64,000 nt of DNA from Marinobacter sp. CHS3-4 (GCF_030053415.1 NZ_JASGBJ010000001.1:496001-560000); one strand, 5' to 3'; positions 25,990 through 36,842 are shown, counted from the first letter of the stretch. Numbers and translations are program-made. Notes: a model not told the origin generated them from the sequence alone.

Positions 25990-27078
25990 CTACGAAGCCC
26001 AGTCAATAATGGTTTCAGGGCCGCCACGAACCAGGATGCGACCGGCTTTCTGTTCCAGCTGATAGTCGTACATCGGGTCGTAGTAGTTCTCGAGCAAGGA
26101 GCGAATCCAGCCGTCGTGGCCGGTCACATCGCCTGTGCTTGCCTGCCGTTGAAGGGCTTCCTGCATCAGTTTTCGAAGGGTTTGGTGACGCTCGCCGCCC
26201 AGACGCTTACGAATCCGGTCCAGAGCGCTCAAAAGGTACTCTTCGAACTGCTCCCAGCCAGCAACCTTCCCATCGCGTGCGGCATAGTCGGCGGACATAT
26301 TGACAACATAGTCTTCACGAATGATCCGGATGCGTTCTTCAATCGGCTGTTCCAGTACCAACAGCGGTGCCGCGGCCATGCGTTCGCGCAGGCTGTGGGG
26401 CAGGGCGCAGCGGCCGACCAGCCGGCTTTCGTCTTCCAGATAGATGGGGCCGCCGACCCGATGATGGGCCTTGAGCATGGCTACGGCCAGCCGGTTCTCG
26501 AAATCGATCTGGGTGGGTTGTGGCGTGACATTGCGCCCGAAGCTGGAGCCACGGTGGTTCGCCAGCCCTTCCAGGTCCACCGGGTTAGGCAACTGGTTCA
26601 GCACCCGAGTCTTGCCGGTGCCGGTACGGCCACTGACTATCCGGAAATCTGCTGTGGCAATCAGTTCCTCAAGCTGGTCGATCAGAAACCGTCTCAGCGC
26701 TTTATAGCCACCTTTGACCAGCGGGTAGTCCAGGCCGTTATCTCGAATCCATTGCTGGGTCAGCCTGGATCTGAGCCCGCCGCGAAAGCAAAACAAATAA
26801 CCTTCAGGGTGGTTCTGGGCAAACTGCTTCCAGGCGTCAATTCGGGCGCTTTTTGCCGAGCCTGAAACCAGCTCATGACCAAGTTCTATGGCGGCATTCT
26901 GTCCCTGCTCTTTATAACAAATTCCGACCTGGTGACGCTCTTCATCGTTCATCAGCGGCGCATTCACTGCCGTGGGAAAGCTGCCCTTCTGGAATTCGAC
27001 TGGTGCCCGCACGTCCAGCAACGGCGTGTCGTTCAGAAACAGAGAAAGGTAGTCGTCTGTGTCGGGTCTTGAAGGCAT
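25990..27078 (-). CDS. mnmH: tRNA 2-selenouridine/geranyl-2-thiouridine synthase MnmH (SelU)
   Basis: Converts wobble 2-thiouridine of some tRNAs to geranyl-thiouridine and then selenouridine using selenophosphate. The 362-residue protein (E. coli 364) has an N-terminal rhodanese domain with the catalytic Cys97 in FCFRGGLRSR, followed by a P-loop domain with GRTGTGKT at residues 150-157. YLEDESRLVG and EERIRII are also family features. Selenophosphate synthase (selD), the usual partner, is not in this window. Divergent from the methyltransferase gene at 27210. Confidence 0.95.
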   Translation of the reverse strand: MPSRPDTDDYLSLFLNDTPLLDVRAPVEFQKGSFPTAVNAPLMNDEERHQVGICYKEQGQNAAIELGHELVSGSAKSARIDAWKQFAQNHPEGYLFCFRGGLRSRLTQQWIRDNGLDYPLVKGGYKALRRFLIDQLEELIATADFRIVSGRTGTGKTRVLNQLPNPVDLEGLANHRGSSFGRNVTPQPTQIDFENRLAVAMLKAHHRVGGPIYLEDESRLVGRCALPHSLRERMAAAPLLVLEQPIEERIRIIREDYVVNMSADYAARDGKVAGWEQFEEYLLSALDRIRKRLGGERHQTLRKLMQEALQRQASTGDVTGHDGWIRSLLENYYDPMYDYQLEQKAGRILVRGGPETIIDWAS

Positions 27079-27209
27079 GTTGGCAGATGGTTAGCGGGAG
27101 AGTGTGTCGCGCAGTATAACGGATGAGCCTCGACCTTGCCTGAAAGGATGCCGGGTAGGGCTCGTGGGGGGTACACTGTCGCCTCTATGCATGGCATCTG
27201 GAATTTGAA

Positions 27210-27863
27210 ATGGCGTCGCAGAGCATTCTGAATGCGCATCTGGCCAAAACTCTCAGTAAAGGATCAGTCGCGGTTACCCAACCGGCAGGTTGCCCCGAGG
27301 TATCGCTGTACCTGTTTGATCCTGCCGCACTGGAAGGCCCGATCAGTCATGAGGAAGCTCAGGCGGTGGTCGCCGAGCCGGCGTACTGGTCGTTTTGCTG
27401 GGCCAGTGGCCAGGTACTTGCGGCCTACATTCTCGAGCATCCAGAACTGGTCAGGGGGAAAACCGTTCTGGATTTTGGCTCCGGGTCCGGTGTTGTCGCC
27501 ATTGCAGCAGCCAGAGCCGGCGCGCGCGAGGCCATTGCCTGCGACATTGACCCTGCCGCATTGGATGCAGCAAACGCCAATGCCTCATTGAACGATGTTT
27601 CGATCACTCTGTGTGACGATTGGCAACAACCTCCGGGCGATATTGATCTGTTGACCGCTGCCGACGTGTTGTATGACCCGGAGAACCGGTCATTGCTGGC
27701 AGAGTTTCGTCAAGCGGTTCCTCGAGTGTTGCTGGCCGACTCGCGGCTGAAAACTCTGGGTGATGGGGCCTATCAGCATCGGTTGACGCGAGAGGCGCGC
27801 ACCTGGCCGGATCTGCATGAGTTTGAAGAGTTCAATCGCGTAAGAATTTATCTGGCTGGGTAA
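27210..27863 (+). CDS. Class I SAM-dependent methyltransferase, ETF-beta lysine methyltransferase-like
   Basis: A 217-residue methyltransferase. Motif I is VLDFGSGSGVVAIAAARAG (DFGSGSG at residues 88-94), followed by the acidic loop ACDIDPAALDAANANASLN and the motif LLTAADVLYDPE. The preceding PAYWSFCWASGQVLAAYI resembles the METTL20/PrmA-like group that methylates lysines of electron transfer flavoprotein beta. The substrate is not provable from sequence; ribosomal protein L11-type methylation is the alternative. Its stop is 22 bp before the 3' end of the convergent CsrB-like RNA; the shared hairpin may end both transcripts. Confidence 0.8.
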   Translation: MASQSILNAHLAKTLSKGSVAVTQPAGCPEVSLYLFDPAALEGPISHEEAQAVVAEPAYWSFCWASGQVLAAYILEHPELVRGKTVLDFGSGSGVVAIAAARAGAREAIACDIDPAALDAANANASLNDVSITLCDDWQQPPGDIDLLTAADVLYDPENRSLLAEFRQAVPRVLLADSRLKTLGDGAYQHRLTREARTWPDLHEFEEFNRVRIYLAG

Positions 27864-27885
27864 GACGGTTCGAAAAATCCGGGCA

Positions 27886-27918
27886 ATAAAAAAAGGGCAA
27901 CCTCTCGGTTACCCTTTT
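27886..27918 (-). terminator. Intrinsic terminator of the CsrB-like RNA, possibly bidirectional
   Basis: The arms 27891-27902 and 27907-27918 form a 12-bp stem (one G-U or mismatch position) around a 4-nt loop GAGA on the minus strand, followed by seven U residues. On the plus strand the same stem is followed only by TTTTCGG, so it may weakly end the methyltransferase transcript. Confidence 0.9.
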
Positions 27919-28089
27919 CGGAACAGGTCTTGCCTTCCATGAGTCCTGCTAACCCGTCCCTGGTGTCGGCGTCCGAGCCGACCGTCCAATTAGTTATCCC
28001 TTAAGCGAGGCGTCCCTGTATCCTTGCCTCTCCCTGCGTCCAGTGCCGGGGTGCATCCAGTGCGTCGTCCTTTCCCTGTCATCCTTGAT
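27886..28089 (-). ncRNA. csrB: CsrB/RsmZ-family CsrA-sequestering regulatory RNA
   Basis: Read on the minus strand, this 204-nt stretch has no credible protein frame but carries 14 GGA motifs, most as AGGA, AGGGA or TGGA, the CsrA/RsmA-binding signal. Some sit in hairpin loops: GTCGGC-TCGGAC-GCCGAC (27965-27982) and GCACTGGATGC. It opens with CAAGGATGACAGGGA, resembling E. coli CsrB, and ends in a GC-rich stem (AAAAGGGTAACC/GGTTGCCCTTTT) followed by a U-run. A TATAGT -10 lies 7 nt before the proposed 5' end, and a GacA-type dyad about 170 bp upstream, as for rsmY and rsmZ. Such RNAs bind several CsrA dimers and free mRNAs from translational repression. csrA and gacAS are not in the window. 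The exact ends are estimates. Confidence 0.88.
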
Positions 28090-28095
28090 GTTGAA

Positions 28096-28101
28096 ACTAT
28101 A
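28096..28101 (-). promoter_or_regulatory. -10 element of the CsrB-like RNA
   Basis: Minus-strand TTGGTATAGT contains the hexamer TATAGT with a TG-type upstream extension. No good -35 was found at 16-18 nt, which fits an activator-dependent promoter. The proposed RNA 5' end is near 28089. Confidence 0.6.
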
Positions 28102-28257
28102 CCAATCGTTTCGTGTCATTCGTGTGAACCAGATCGGGTTTTTCGGGGCGGACTACGACCAAAGTTTAATGGAGTGTTTAAAAACAATTAGTTGGGAAGT
28201 GTTTTTGCTCATCTTGCCATCGTGCGTACGAGATATCGCCGCATGATCTCACGTCAA

Positions 28258-28275
28258 TGTAAGAGATATCGCACA
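28258..28275 (-). promoter_or_regulatory. Candidate GacA/UvrY upstream activating site
   Basis: Minus strand TGTGCG-ATATCT-CTTACA against the GacA consensus TGTAAG-N6-CTTACA: 10 of 12 arm positions match and the right arm is exact. It lies about 170 bp upstream of the proposed RNA start, the usual distance for GacA sites of rsmY/rsmZ. Confidence 0.55.
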
Positions 28276-28331
28276 CGAAAAATGGCGTATATCTCAAATC
28301 TGACAGTTCAGGATCGGACCTCCGAAATACT

Positions 28332-28754
28332 TTACGTTTGGCGGGCTCGCTTTCCGGCGTCAAATAATGGCGCAAAGGGCAGGAGGCCGATGCCAGTGCC
28401 CACTGCATCCGCAGCCAGGTCCAGCAGTGAAAAATCGCGGTAGGGCAATTGTGACTGGGTGATTTCGATGCCCAGCCCAAAACTCATCACGCCCAGAGCT
28501 ACCCAGTAACGGGAGAGTTCTGGCCAGGCCAGCCGTGTGACAATCGTCAATTGCAGGAAAGCGATGAAGTGATTGACCTTGTCACTGGCGGATGACGGAA
28601 TCGGATGAGGCTCGCTGGTGGTTGCCAGATAGATGATCACTAGCGTCGACAGGCAAAGAATCCCCTGCCAGAGTGGTTTGCAACCCAATAAGGTTTGCAG
28701 GCTGTGTTTCAGAAAGCGCATTGATCTATCGGGCTGTGGTGAAGTTTGCAACAT
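28332..28754 (-). CDS. VanZ-like family membrane protein
   Basis: A 140-residue protein with about four hydrophobic segments (ILCLSTLVIIYLAT, FIAFLQLTIVTRLAW, YWVALGVMSFGLGIEI, LAADAVGTGIGLLPF). The signatures SASDKVNHFIAF and the acidic EITQSQLPYRDFSLLDLAADAVG are typical of the VanZ-like domain. Members are small inner-membrane proteins of mostly unknown role, named after a teicoplanin-resistance protein. The start at 28754 lacks a strong ribosome site; the ATG at 28721 is an alternative that still keeps all membrane segments. It lies on the same strand upstream of the CsrB-like RNA, but that RNA has its own promoter. Confidence 0.8.
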   Translation of the reverse strand: MLQTSPQPDRSMRFLKHSLQTLLGCKPLWQGILCLSTLVIIYLATTSEPHPIPSSASDKVNHFIAFLQLTIVTRLAWPELSRYWVALGVMSFGLGIEITQSQLPYRDFSLLDLAADAVGTGIGLLPFAPLFDAGKRARQT

Positions 28755-28804
28755 GATATGCTCTGCGCCCCGTCACTGTCATTGAAGCTGAGGTGCTGCG
28801 AGGT

Positions 28805-29545
28805 ATGTTGAAAGGCAATTTTTTCCAAGGCCTGGGTTATCTCGGGGAGGGATTTCGGCTGATTCGGCAGCCTGGCCTGCGACTGTTCGTTATTATTCCT
28901 CTGATCATTAACATTTTGTTATTCGGCCTATTGTTCTATTTTCTGGCCGAACTCTTTGCCGCAATGATCGCCGCCGCCATGAGCTGGTTGCCGGATTGGG
29001 CGTGGCTCCAGGCTCTGGACTGGTTGTTCTGGCTGATCTACGGCGTGGTGATTCTGTTGATGCTGGCCTACGGCTTCGTGATTGTCGCCAACCTGATCGG
29101 TTCTCCCTTCTATGGCTACCTGGCGGAATTGACCGAGAAGCATCTCACTGGCCAGGAGATTAACACCGACGATAGTTGGGGCCAGATCATTCGTGATATC
29201 CCGCGAGCCCTGTGGCGTGAAGTCCAGAAAATTCTCTATTACCTGCCGCGAGCCATCGGGCTGTCCATTATTGGTTTGATTCCGGTGGTCAACCTGGCCG
29301 CTGCCGTACTCTGGTTTCTGTTCAATAGCTGGATGATGGCACTTCAGTACGTTGATTATCCCGCAGACAATCATCGGGTGAGTTTTCCTGAATTGCGCAG
29401 GACGCTTGCGGCTTCGCGCCTATCTGCCTTGGGCTTTGGGCTGCCAGTGGCCCTGGCAGCGATGGTGCCCGTACTTAACCTGATTGTCGTGCCTGCAGCC
29501 GTCTGTGGGGCGGCCGCTTTCTGGGTTCGAGAGAACCGCACATAA
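28805..29545 (+). CDS. cysZ: Sulfate transporter CysZ
   Basis: A 246-residue inner-membrane sulfate permease that supplies assimilatory cysteine synthesis. The family N-terminus FFQGLGYLGEGFRLIRQPGLRLFVIIPLIINI is followed by further helices, the conserved NLIGSPFYGYLAE, AVLWFLFNSWMMALQYVDYPADNH and the C-terminal LNLIVVPAAVCGAAAFWV. An in-frame GTG at 28793 is a possible earlier start; the ATG at 28805 is preferred, with GAGGTG about 12 nt upstream. Other cys genes are not adjacent. Its stop is 25 bp from the rapA start, so the two may be co-transcribed. Confidence 0.93.
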   Translation: MLKGNFFQGLGYLGEGFRLIRQPGLRLFVIIPLIINILLFGLLFYFLAELFAAMIAAAMSWLPDWAWLQALDWLFWLIYGVVILLMLAYGFVIVANLIGSPFYGYLAELTEKHLTGQEINTDDSWGQIIRDIPRALWREVQKILYYLPRAIGLSIIGLIPVVNLAAAVLWFLFNSWMMALQYVDYPADNHRVSFPELRRTLAASRLSALGFGLPVALAAMVPVLNLIVVPAAVCGAAAFWVRENRT

Positions 29546-29570
29546 TTTTACCGCAGTCTACGGAGGCTTC

Positions 29571-32435
<2,865 letters not shown>

Positions 32436-32538
32436 AAGTGAACCGGTTGCTATTAAAGGATCATCCGTTGGTGTACTTTAGTCGTAGACGTTCCCAGATT
32501 TGTTCATTCAAGTTTGTTAAAAACAGAGAGTGCTCACA

Positions 32539-34986
32539 ATGACGATAATCTTACTTGTGGTGGCGGTAGTTGGTCTGCTCGCGTTGTTGCGAAAAGAGGC
32601 TGGCGCCAAACCCGTAATTGGCCTTTTGGCAGTGACTGGTGTGTTGTCGCTGTTTTTCGCCTCTGGTGTGCTGGCGCTGGTTTTGCTTGCCGGCGCGGCG
32701 GCTACCGCAGCAGCGGGATTGCCTGGCTTTCGTCAAAGCTGGCTGACGCCGCGAATCTTCGCGATGTTCAAGAAAGTGGCGCCCAAGGTGTCTGACACTG
32801 AGAAAGTGGCGCTGGAAGCCGGCACCGTTGGCTGGGATGGCGAAATCTTCACCGGTCGTCCCGATTGGCACAACCTGCTGATCAACCGCAACACCGGCCT
32901 GACCGAGAAGGAACAGGCGTTTATTGATAATCAGTGCGTGAAAGCGGCCTCTATGTGTAACGCCTGGGACGTGGGCGTCGAGCGAGCTGATCTTCCGCCA
33001 GAGCTTTGGGAATTTCTGAAGAAGGAAGGCTTCTTCGGCATGATCATTCCGGAGGAGTATGGTGGCCTTCACTTCTCGGCCAAGGCACAGAGTGCTGTGC
33101 TTCAACGCCTCTCCTGCAACGAAAGTTTGATGGTCTCCGTCGGCGTTCCCAACTCCCTCGGCCCCGGCGAGCTGTTGGTGAAGTACGGTACCGAAGAGCA
33201 GAAGAACCACTATCTGCCGCGCCTTGCGGATGGCCGCGACATTCCCTGCTTCGGCCTGACCGGCCCCCGCGCTGGCTCTGACGCCACGTCGCTTCCAGAC
33301 ACCGGTATCGTGTGCAAGCAGAAGTTCAACGGCAAAGAAACCCTTGGCATCAAACTGAATTTTGAAAAGCGCTGGATTACTCTGGCGCCGATCGCCACCG
33401 TGGTAGGCTTGGCGTTCCGGATGTTTGACCCGGACGGCCTGTTGGGCGACACCAAGGACTATGGCATTACCTGCGCCCTGATTCCTCGCGATACCAAGGG
33501 CATGGAGATTGGCCGTCGTCATTGCCCGATCGGCAGCCCGTTCATGAACGGACCGATCAAAGGCAAGGATGTCTTCATCCCGTTGGATTACATCATCGGT
33601 GGTCAGGAAATGGCTGGCCAGGGCTGGCGCATGCTGGTTGAGTGTCTGTCTGTGGGTCGCTGTATCACGTTACCATCCGGTGCAGCCGGTACCGCTGCTT
33701 ACGCCGCAGGCACCGCAGGTGGCTTTACCCGAATCCGTCGCCAGTTCAATACACCGGTGGCTGATATGGAAGGCGTGCAGGAGCCATTGGCTCGCATCGC
33801 CGCAAGCACCTACATTGCGCAGTCTGCGGTTAATCAGACGGCCAACATGATCGATAAGGGCGAGAAACCCGCCGTACCGTCGGCCATCCTGAAATACCAT
33901 CTCACCGAGATGCAGCGCAGTGTACTCACGGACGCCATGGACGTTCATGGTGGCAAAACCGTCACTCTCGGCCCCCGCAACTATCTGGGCATTAGCTACA
34001 GTGGTGCAGCGGTGTCGATCACCGTTGAGGGTGCCAACATCATGACCCGCAGCCTTATGATCTTCGGGCAGGGCGCCATTCGCTGCCATCCTTACGTTCT
34101 TAAAGAGCTGGCGGCCAAAGATAATGACGATGTCAAAGCGTTCGACGAAGCCTTCTTTGGCCATGCCGGCCTGATCTTCGGCAACGCTGCTCGTGCACTG
34201 ACTCTGGCCTTCGGTGTTGGCAAATCCGACGTGCCGTTTGACAGTGCCGCACGCAAGTACGCACAGGCCGTTGCCCGCTTCAGTGCCGCCTTTGGCCTAT
34301 GCTCCGATGCGGCCATGACGACGCTGGGCTCTGAGCTAAAAATGCGCGAACTGATCTCTGCTCGCCTGGGCGACATCCTGGCCAATCTCTATCTGGCTTC
34401 GATGGTGCTGAAGAACTGGCATGAAAACCAGCCGGTGGAAGGCGAGCGTGATCTGATGGAGTACAGCCTGTCGCTGCTGCTGCATCGCGCCGAAAATGCG
34501 TTGGATGAATTCCTTCAGAACCTCCCGAATCGAGCAGTTGCCCTGGTGCTGCGTGGCGTGACCATGCCGCTGGGTCGTCGATGGGACAAGCCGCACGACG
34601 ACATGGCCAGAAGCCTGGCCCGTGCGATCTCTACAGACAGCCCGGTTCGCACCAAACTGCTTGAGAGCGTTTGGAGCACAAACGAAGAGGGCACGGTGGA
34701 GAACCCGGTGGCCCAGTACAATGGCCTGTTGAAAGACTACGACAAGGCAGAGGCCCTGTACCGCAAGGTGACCAAGGCCTACGCCAAAGGCCAGCTGCCG
34801 ATGACGGCTCTGCATCCGGAAGAGCGCTTTGAAGAGGCATTGAAAGCGGACATCTTCTCCAAGGAAGAAGCAGACTTCATGCGGCGCTACGAAGAAACCG
34901 TTCTTGAAATGCTGACCGTCGACGACTTCCCGTTCGATGCGTTTGCAGCCAACAAGGACACGCTGATCAACCACAACCCGTCCTGA
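32539..34986 (+). CDS. fadE: Acyl-CoA dehydrogenase FadE
   Basis: Membrane-associated first enzyme of fatty acid beta-oxidation, oxidising acyl-CoA to trans-2-enoyl-CoA with FAD. The 815-residue product equals E. coli FadE (814). Two N-terminal hydrophobic segments (IILLVVAVVGLLALL and VTGVLSLFFASGVLALVLLAGAAA) anchor it. The acyl-CoA dehydrogenase core includes GLTGPRAGSDATSLPDTG and DAMDVHGGKTVTLGPRNYLG; the long C-terminal domain is specific to FadE. Start: ATG 32539, preceded by GAGAG; a GTG at 32530 is in frame. The upstream 100 bp is AT-rich but I see no clear FadR or PsrA site. Confidence 0.95.
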   Translation: MTIILLVVAVVGLLALLRKEAGAKPVIGLLAVTGVLSLFFASGVLALVLLAGAAATAAAGLPGFRQSWLTPRIFAMFKKVAPKVSDTEKVALEAGTVGWDGEIFTGRPDWHNLLINRNTGLTEKEQAFIDNQCVKAASMCNAWDVGVERADLPPELWEFLKKEGFFGMIIPEEYGGLHFSAKAQSAVLQRLSCNESLMVSVGVPNSLGPGELLVKYGTEEQKNHYLPRLADGRDIPCFGLTGPRAGSDATSLPDTGIVCKQKFNGKETLGIKLNFEKRWITLAPIATVVGLAFRMFDPDGLLGDTKDYGITCALIPRDTKGMEIGRRHCPIGSPFMNGPIKGKDVFIPLDYIIGGQEMAGQGWRMLVECLSVGRCITLPSGAAGTAAYAAGTAGGFTRIRRQFNTPVADMEGVQEPLARIAASTYIAQSAVNQTANMIDKGEKPAVPSAILKYHLTEMQRSVLTDAMDVHGGKTVTLGPRNYLGISYSGAAVSITVEGANIMTRSLMIFGQGAIRCHPYVLKELAAKDNDDVKAFDEAFFGHAGLIFGNAARALTLAFGVGKSDVPFDSAARKYAQAVARFSAAFGLCSDAAMTTLGSELKMRELISARLGDILANLYLASMVLKNWHENQPVEGERDLMEYSLSLLLHRAENALDEFLQNLPNRAVALVLRGVTMPLGRRWDKPHDDMARSLARAISTDSPVRTKLLESVWSTNEEGTVENPVAQYNGLLKDYDKAEALYRKVTKAYAKGQLPMTALHPEERFEEALKADIFSKEEADFMRRYEETVLEMLTVDDFPFDAFAANKDTLINHNPS

Positions 34987-35008
34987 TTTGGTTGGGTTTG
35001 TGGATGAG

Positions 35009-35036
35009 AAAAGGGCGCCAAATGGCGCCCTTTTTT
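35009..35036 (+). terminator. Intrinsic terminator after fadE
   Basis: Stem GGGCGCC (35013-35019) with GGCGCCC (35024-35030), extended by flanking A-T pairs, loop AAAT, then six T. A run of A on the left makes it usable on both strands. Confidence 0.92.
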
Positions 35037-35148
35037 GTGAGATGCAGGAAACGGATTCTTCTTGCCGCCTTAACTTGTATTCCCATTGACGGCATACTCA
35101 AAGGACCCCGAACCGCGGAAAGCTCCAACTCAAGAGGTCCCGAACAGG

Positions 35149-35529
35149 ATGTGGTTATCGATCGTAGCAGTCAGCGCCGGCGCCGTGATTGGCGCCAATC
35201 TCAGATGGGCACTCGGCCTGTGGCTCAACAGCAGCTATCACGCCGTCCCCTACGGCACCCTGGCCGCCAACCTTTCTGGCGGATGGCTCATCGGCCTGCT
35301 GATCGGTTATTTCGCCCAGGGCACCTCTTTGGCGCCTGAATGGCGCCTGTTCGCCATCACCGGCCTGTGTGGTGCACTGACGACCTTCTCAACATTTTCG
35401 CTGGAAATGCTCACCGCGATTCAGGAAGGAAAATGGGGCATGGCGGCCGCCGGTATCTCCGCCCACGTCATCGGTTCGCTGATAATGACTGCATTGGGTA
35501 TTTATTCCTTCGGGCTACTGCGTGGCTGA
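35149..35529 (+). CDS. crcB: Fluoride channel CrcB/Fluc
   Basis: A 126-residue protein with four hydrophobic helices that forms a dual-topology dimeric fluoride exporter. Signatures: GAVIGANLRWALG in helix 1, YGTLAANLSGGWLIGLL in helix 2, and TGLCGALTTFSTFSLE around the broken third helix with the Na+ site and the Phe residues that line the path. The start is ATG 35149 (MWLSIVAV), which suits the family; in-frame codons upstream back to 35086 would add an atypical polar tail. No fluoride riboswitch consensus was recognised upstream. Confidence 0.93.
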   Translation: MWLSIVAVSAGAVIGANLRWALGLWLNSSYHAVPYGTLAANLSGGWLIGLLIGYFAQGTSLAPEWRLFAITGLCGALTTFSTFSLEMLTAIQEGKWGMAAAGISAHVIGSLIMTALGIYSFGLLRG

Positions 35530-35766
35530 TGGGTATCACTACCTATTCGATAAATAAAAAATACCCTTGGCAATCAGAGTAACTAGGAGTAGAGTGATTT
35601 TCGTAGGAAAGATTAGTAAAGCACTTCATGAATAAGGCGTACCTCCGTAGTAAGTAGTGACCGTCCTGTTTTTGATTCCGCGAGTTCTGTTTTTCCGTAA
35701 ACGCTGACCTGGCTTCGTGGTGAAGTCTGGCAGCAGATTAAATGATTGATTTCAGGAAGTTTAAGT
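35530..35766 (+). other. Long leader region of the cold shock gene
   Basis: These 237 bp between crcB and the cold shock gene contain no credible frame. They are AT-rich compared with the surroundings and probably hold the promoter and a long 5' leader, as is usual for cspA-type genes. I did not find the E. coli cold-box sequence. GGGTAT (35530s) and ATACCC (35560s) could pair loosely after crcB. AGGAAG at 35752-35757 is the ribosome site. Confidence 0.5.
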
Positions 35767-35973
35767 ATGTCTACTACTACCGGTACTGTTAAGTTCTTCA
35801 ACGAAGCAAAAGGCTTCGGCTTTATCACTCGTGAAGGCGGCCCGGACGTATTTGTTCACTACAGCGCCATCACTGGCAGCGGTTTCAAGACTCTGGCTGA
35901 AGGCCAGCAGGTCGAGTTCACCGTCACTCAGGGCCAGAAAGGTCCTCAGGCGGAAAACGTTACTGCTATCTAA
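35767..35973 (+). CDS. Cold shock-like protein, CspA family
   Basis: A 68-residue single cold shock domain that binds single-stranded RNA and DNA. RNP1 is KGFGFIT and RNP2 is VFVHYSAI, and the protein opens [15 protein letters not shown]. The length equals the family norm. The ATG at 35767 is chosen because AGGAAG lies about 10 nt upstream and the family starts here; an upstream in-frame ATG adds only seven residues. Whether it is cold-induced or constitutive cannot be told from the protein. An intrinsic terminator follows at 35991. Confidence 0.97.
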   Translation: MSTTTGTVKFFNEAKGFGFITREGGPDVFVHYSAITGSGFKTLAEGQQVEFTVTQGQKGPQAENVTAI

Positions 35974-35990
35974 TCGATCGCAGCGTTTGA

Positions 35991-36017
35991 AAAAGGCAGC
36001 CAAGGCTGCCTTTTTTT
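35991..36017 (+). terminator. Intrinsic terminator after the cold shock gene
   Basis: Stem GGCAGCC (35995-36001) with GGCTGCC (36004-36010), flanked by A-run and seven T. It can serve both this gene and the convergent dienelactone hydrolase gene. Confidence 0.93.
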
Positions 36018-36035
36018 GTGCCCGTTAATTCCGGA

Positions 36036-36842
36036 TCAATCCGCAAAAACATCGCTGTAAAGGCGCATAGTGCCTTCCCAGGAGCGCGTAGCCGCCTCTT
36101 CATCATAGGCGATGGGCAGACCGAATTCGTCTGCTATCTGATCTGCGCCAGGATTGGTAAATGAGTGGAGTACTTCGGGGAAGCTGACCAGCGTAAAGTC
36201 GGCTCCAGCATCCTGCATTTCCTTCGCCAGGCCCGACACTTGATCTGATGGCACCATCTGGTCAGCGCCGCCGGTGTATACATGGATTCTGGGCTGTACC
36301 TTGCCCGGTTCTGCAGTGATGGGGCTGCCAAGTGCACCGTGATAGCTGACCACAGCATCCAGATCCACACCCATTCGTGCCATGTTCAAAACAACCGCGC
36401 CGCCGAAGCAGTAACCCTGAGCTGCAATTTTGCTGCTGTCGACGCTGTCATGCTGTTGCAGCAGTTCCTTGGCGGCCAGAAACCGGGCTTTGACCTGGTC
36501 CATATCTTTGGTGGCTTCGTTCATGAACTTCTTGGCGTCTTCGGGATGATCGGCTTTTTTGCCTGATCCATACATGTCCAGTGCAAAGGCGGTATAGCCT
36601 GCAGCTGCCAGTTTCTCAGCCTGTTCCCTGGCGAATTCATTGTGGCCCCACCACTCGTGTACCACCAGCACGCCGGGCTGCTTGCCGTCTGCTTCATCAT
36701 CGTAGGCCAGATAACCGGTGAAGCTGTCCTCGCCTACCTTGTAGGTGACTGTTTCTGTCCGCAGTTCTGCCACTGCCGCTCCGGACAAAAGAAGGGCCGC
36801 CATCGAGGTGGCGGCAACTGTGCTCAGTTTCTGTTTACCCAT
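36036..36842 (-). CDS. Secreted dienelactone hydrolase-family protein
   Basis: A 268-residue alpha/beta hydrolase with a signal peptide (MGKQKLSTVAATSMAALLLSGAAVA-ELR), so it should be periplasmic, unlike catabolic dienelactone hydrolases. The nucleophile is the Cys in QGYCFGG (about residue 144), with the acid in YTGGADQMVP and the His in EVLHSFTNPG completing the triad. LVVHEWWGHN near the N-terminus forms the oxyanion region. No aromatic degradation genes are near, so the substrate is unknown; hydrolysis of esters or lactones in the periplasm is the safe statement. Start ATG at 36842. Divergent from ald. Confidence 0.87.
   Translation of the reverse strand: MGKQKLSTVAATSMAALLLSGAAVAELRTETVTYKVGEDSFTGYLAYDDEADGKQPGVLVVHEWWGHNEFAREQAEKLAAAGYTAFALDMYGSGKKADHPEDAKKFMNEATKDMDQVKARFLAAKELLQQHDSVDSSKIAAQGYCFGGAVVLNMARMGVDLDAVVSYHGALGSPITAEPGKVQPRIHVYTGGADQMVPSDQVSGLAKEMQDAGADFTLVSFPEVLHSFTNPGADQIADEFGLPIAYDEEAATRSWEGTMRLYSDVFAD

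Noticed and set aside
28043-28246. A 67-codon plus-strand frame in the gap at 27.9-28.3 kb
   Set aside because: No ribosome site and no family features; it runs antisense through the CsrB-like RNA and its promoter.
35037-35148. Fluoride riboswitch ahead of crcB
   Set aside because: I looked for the conserved pseudoknot sequences of this class and did not find them; the region shows only a loose GC-rich patch.
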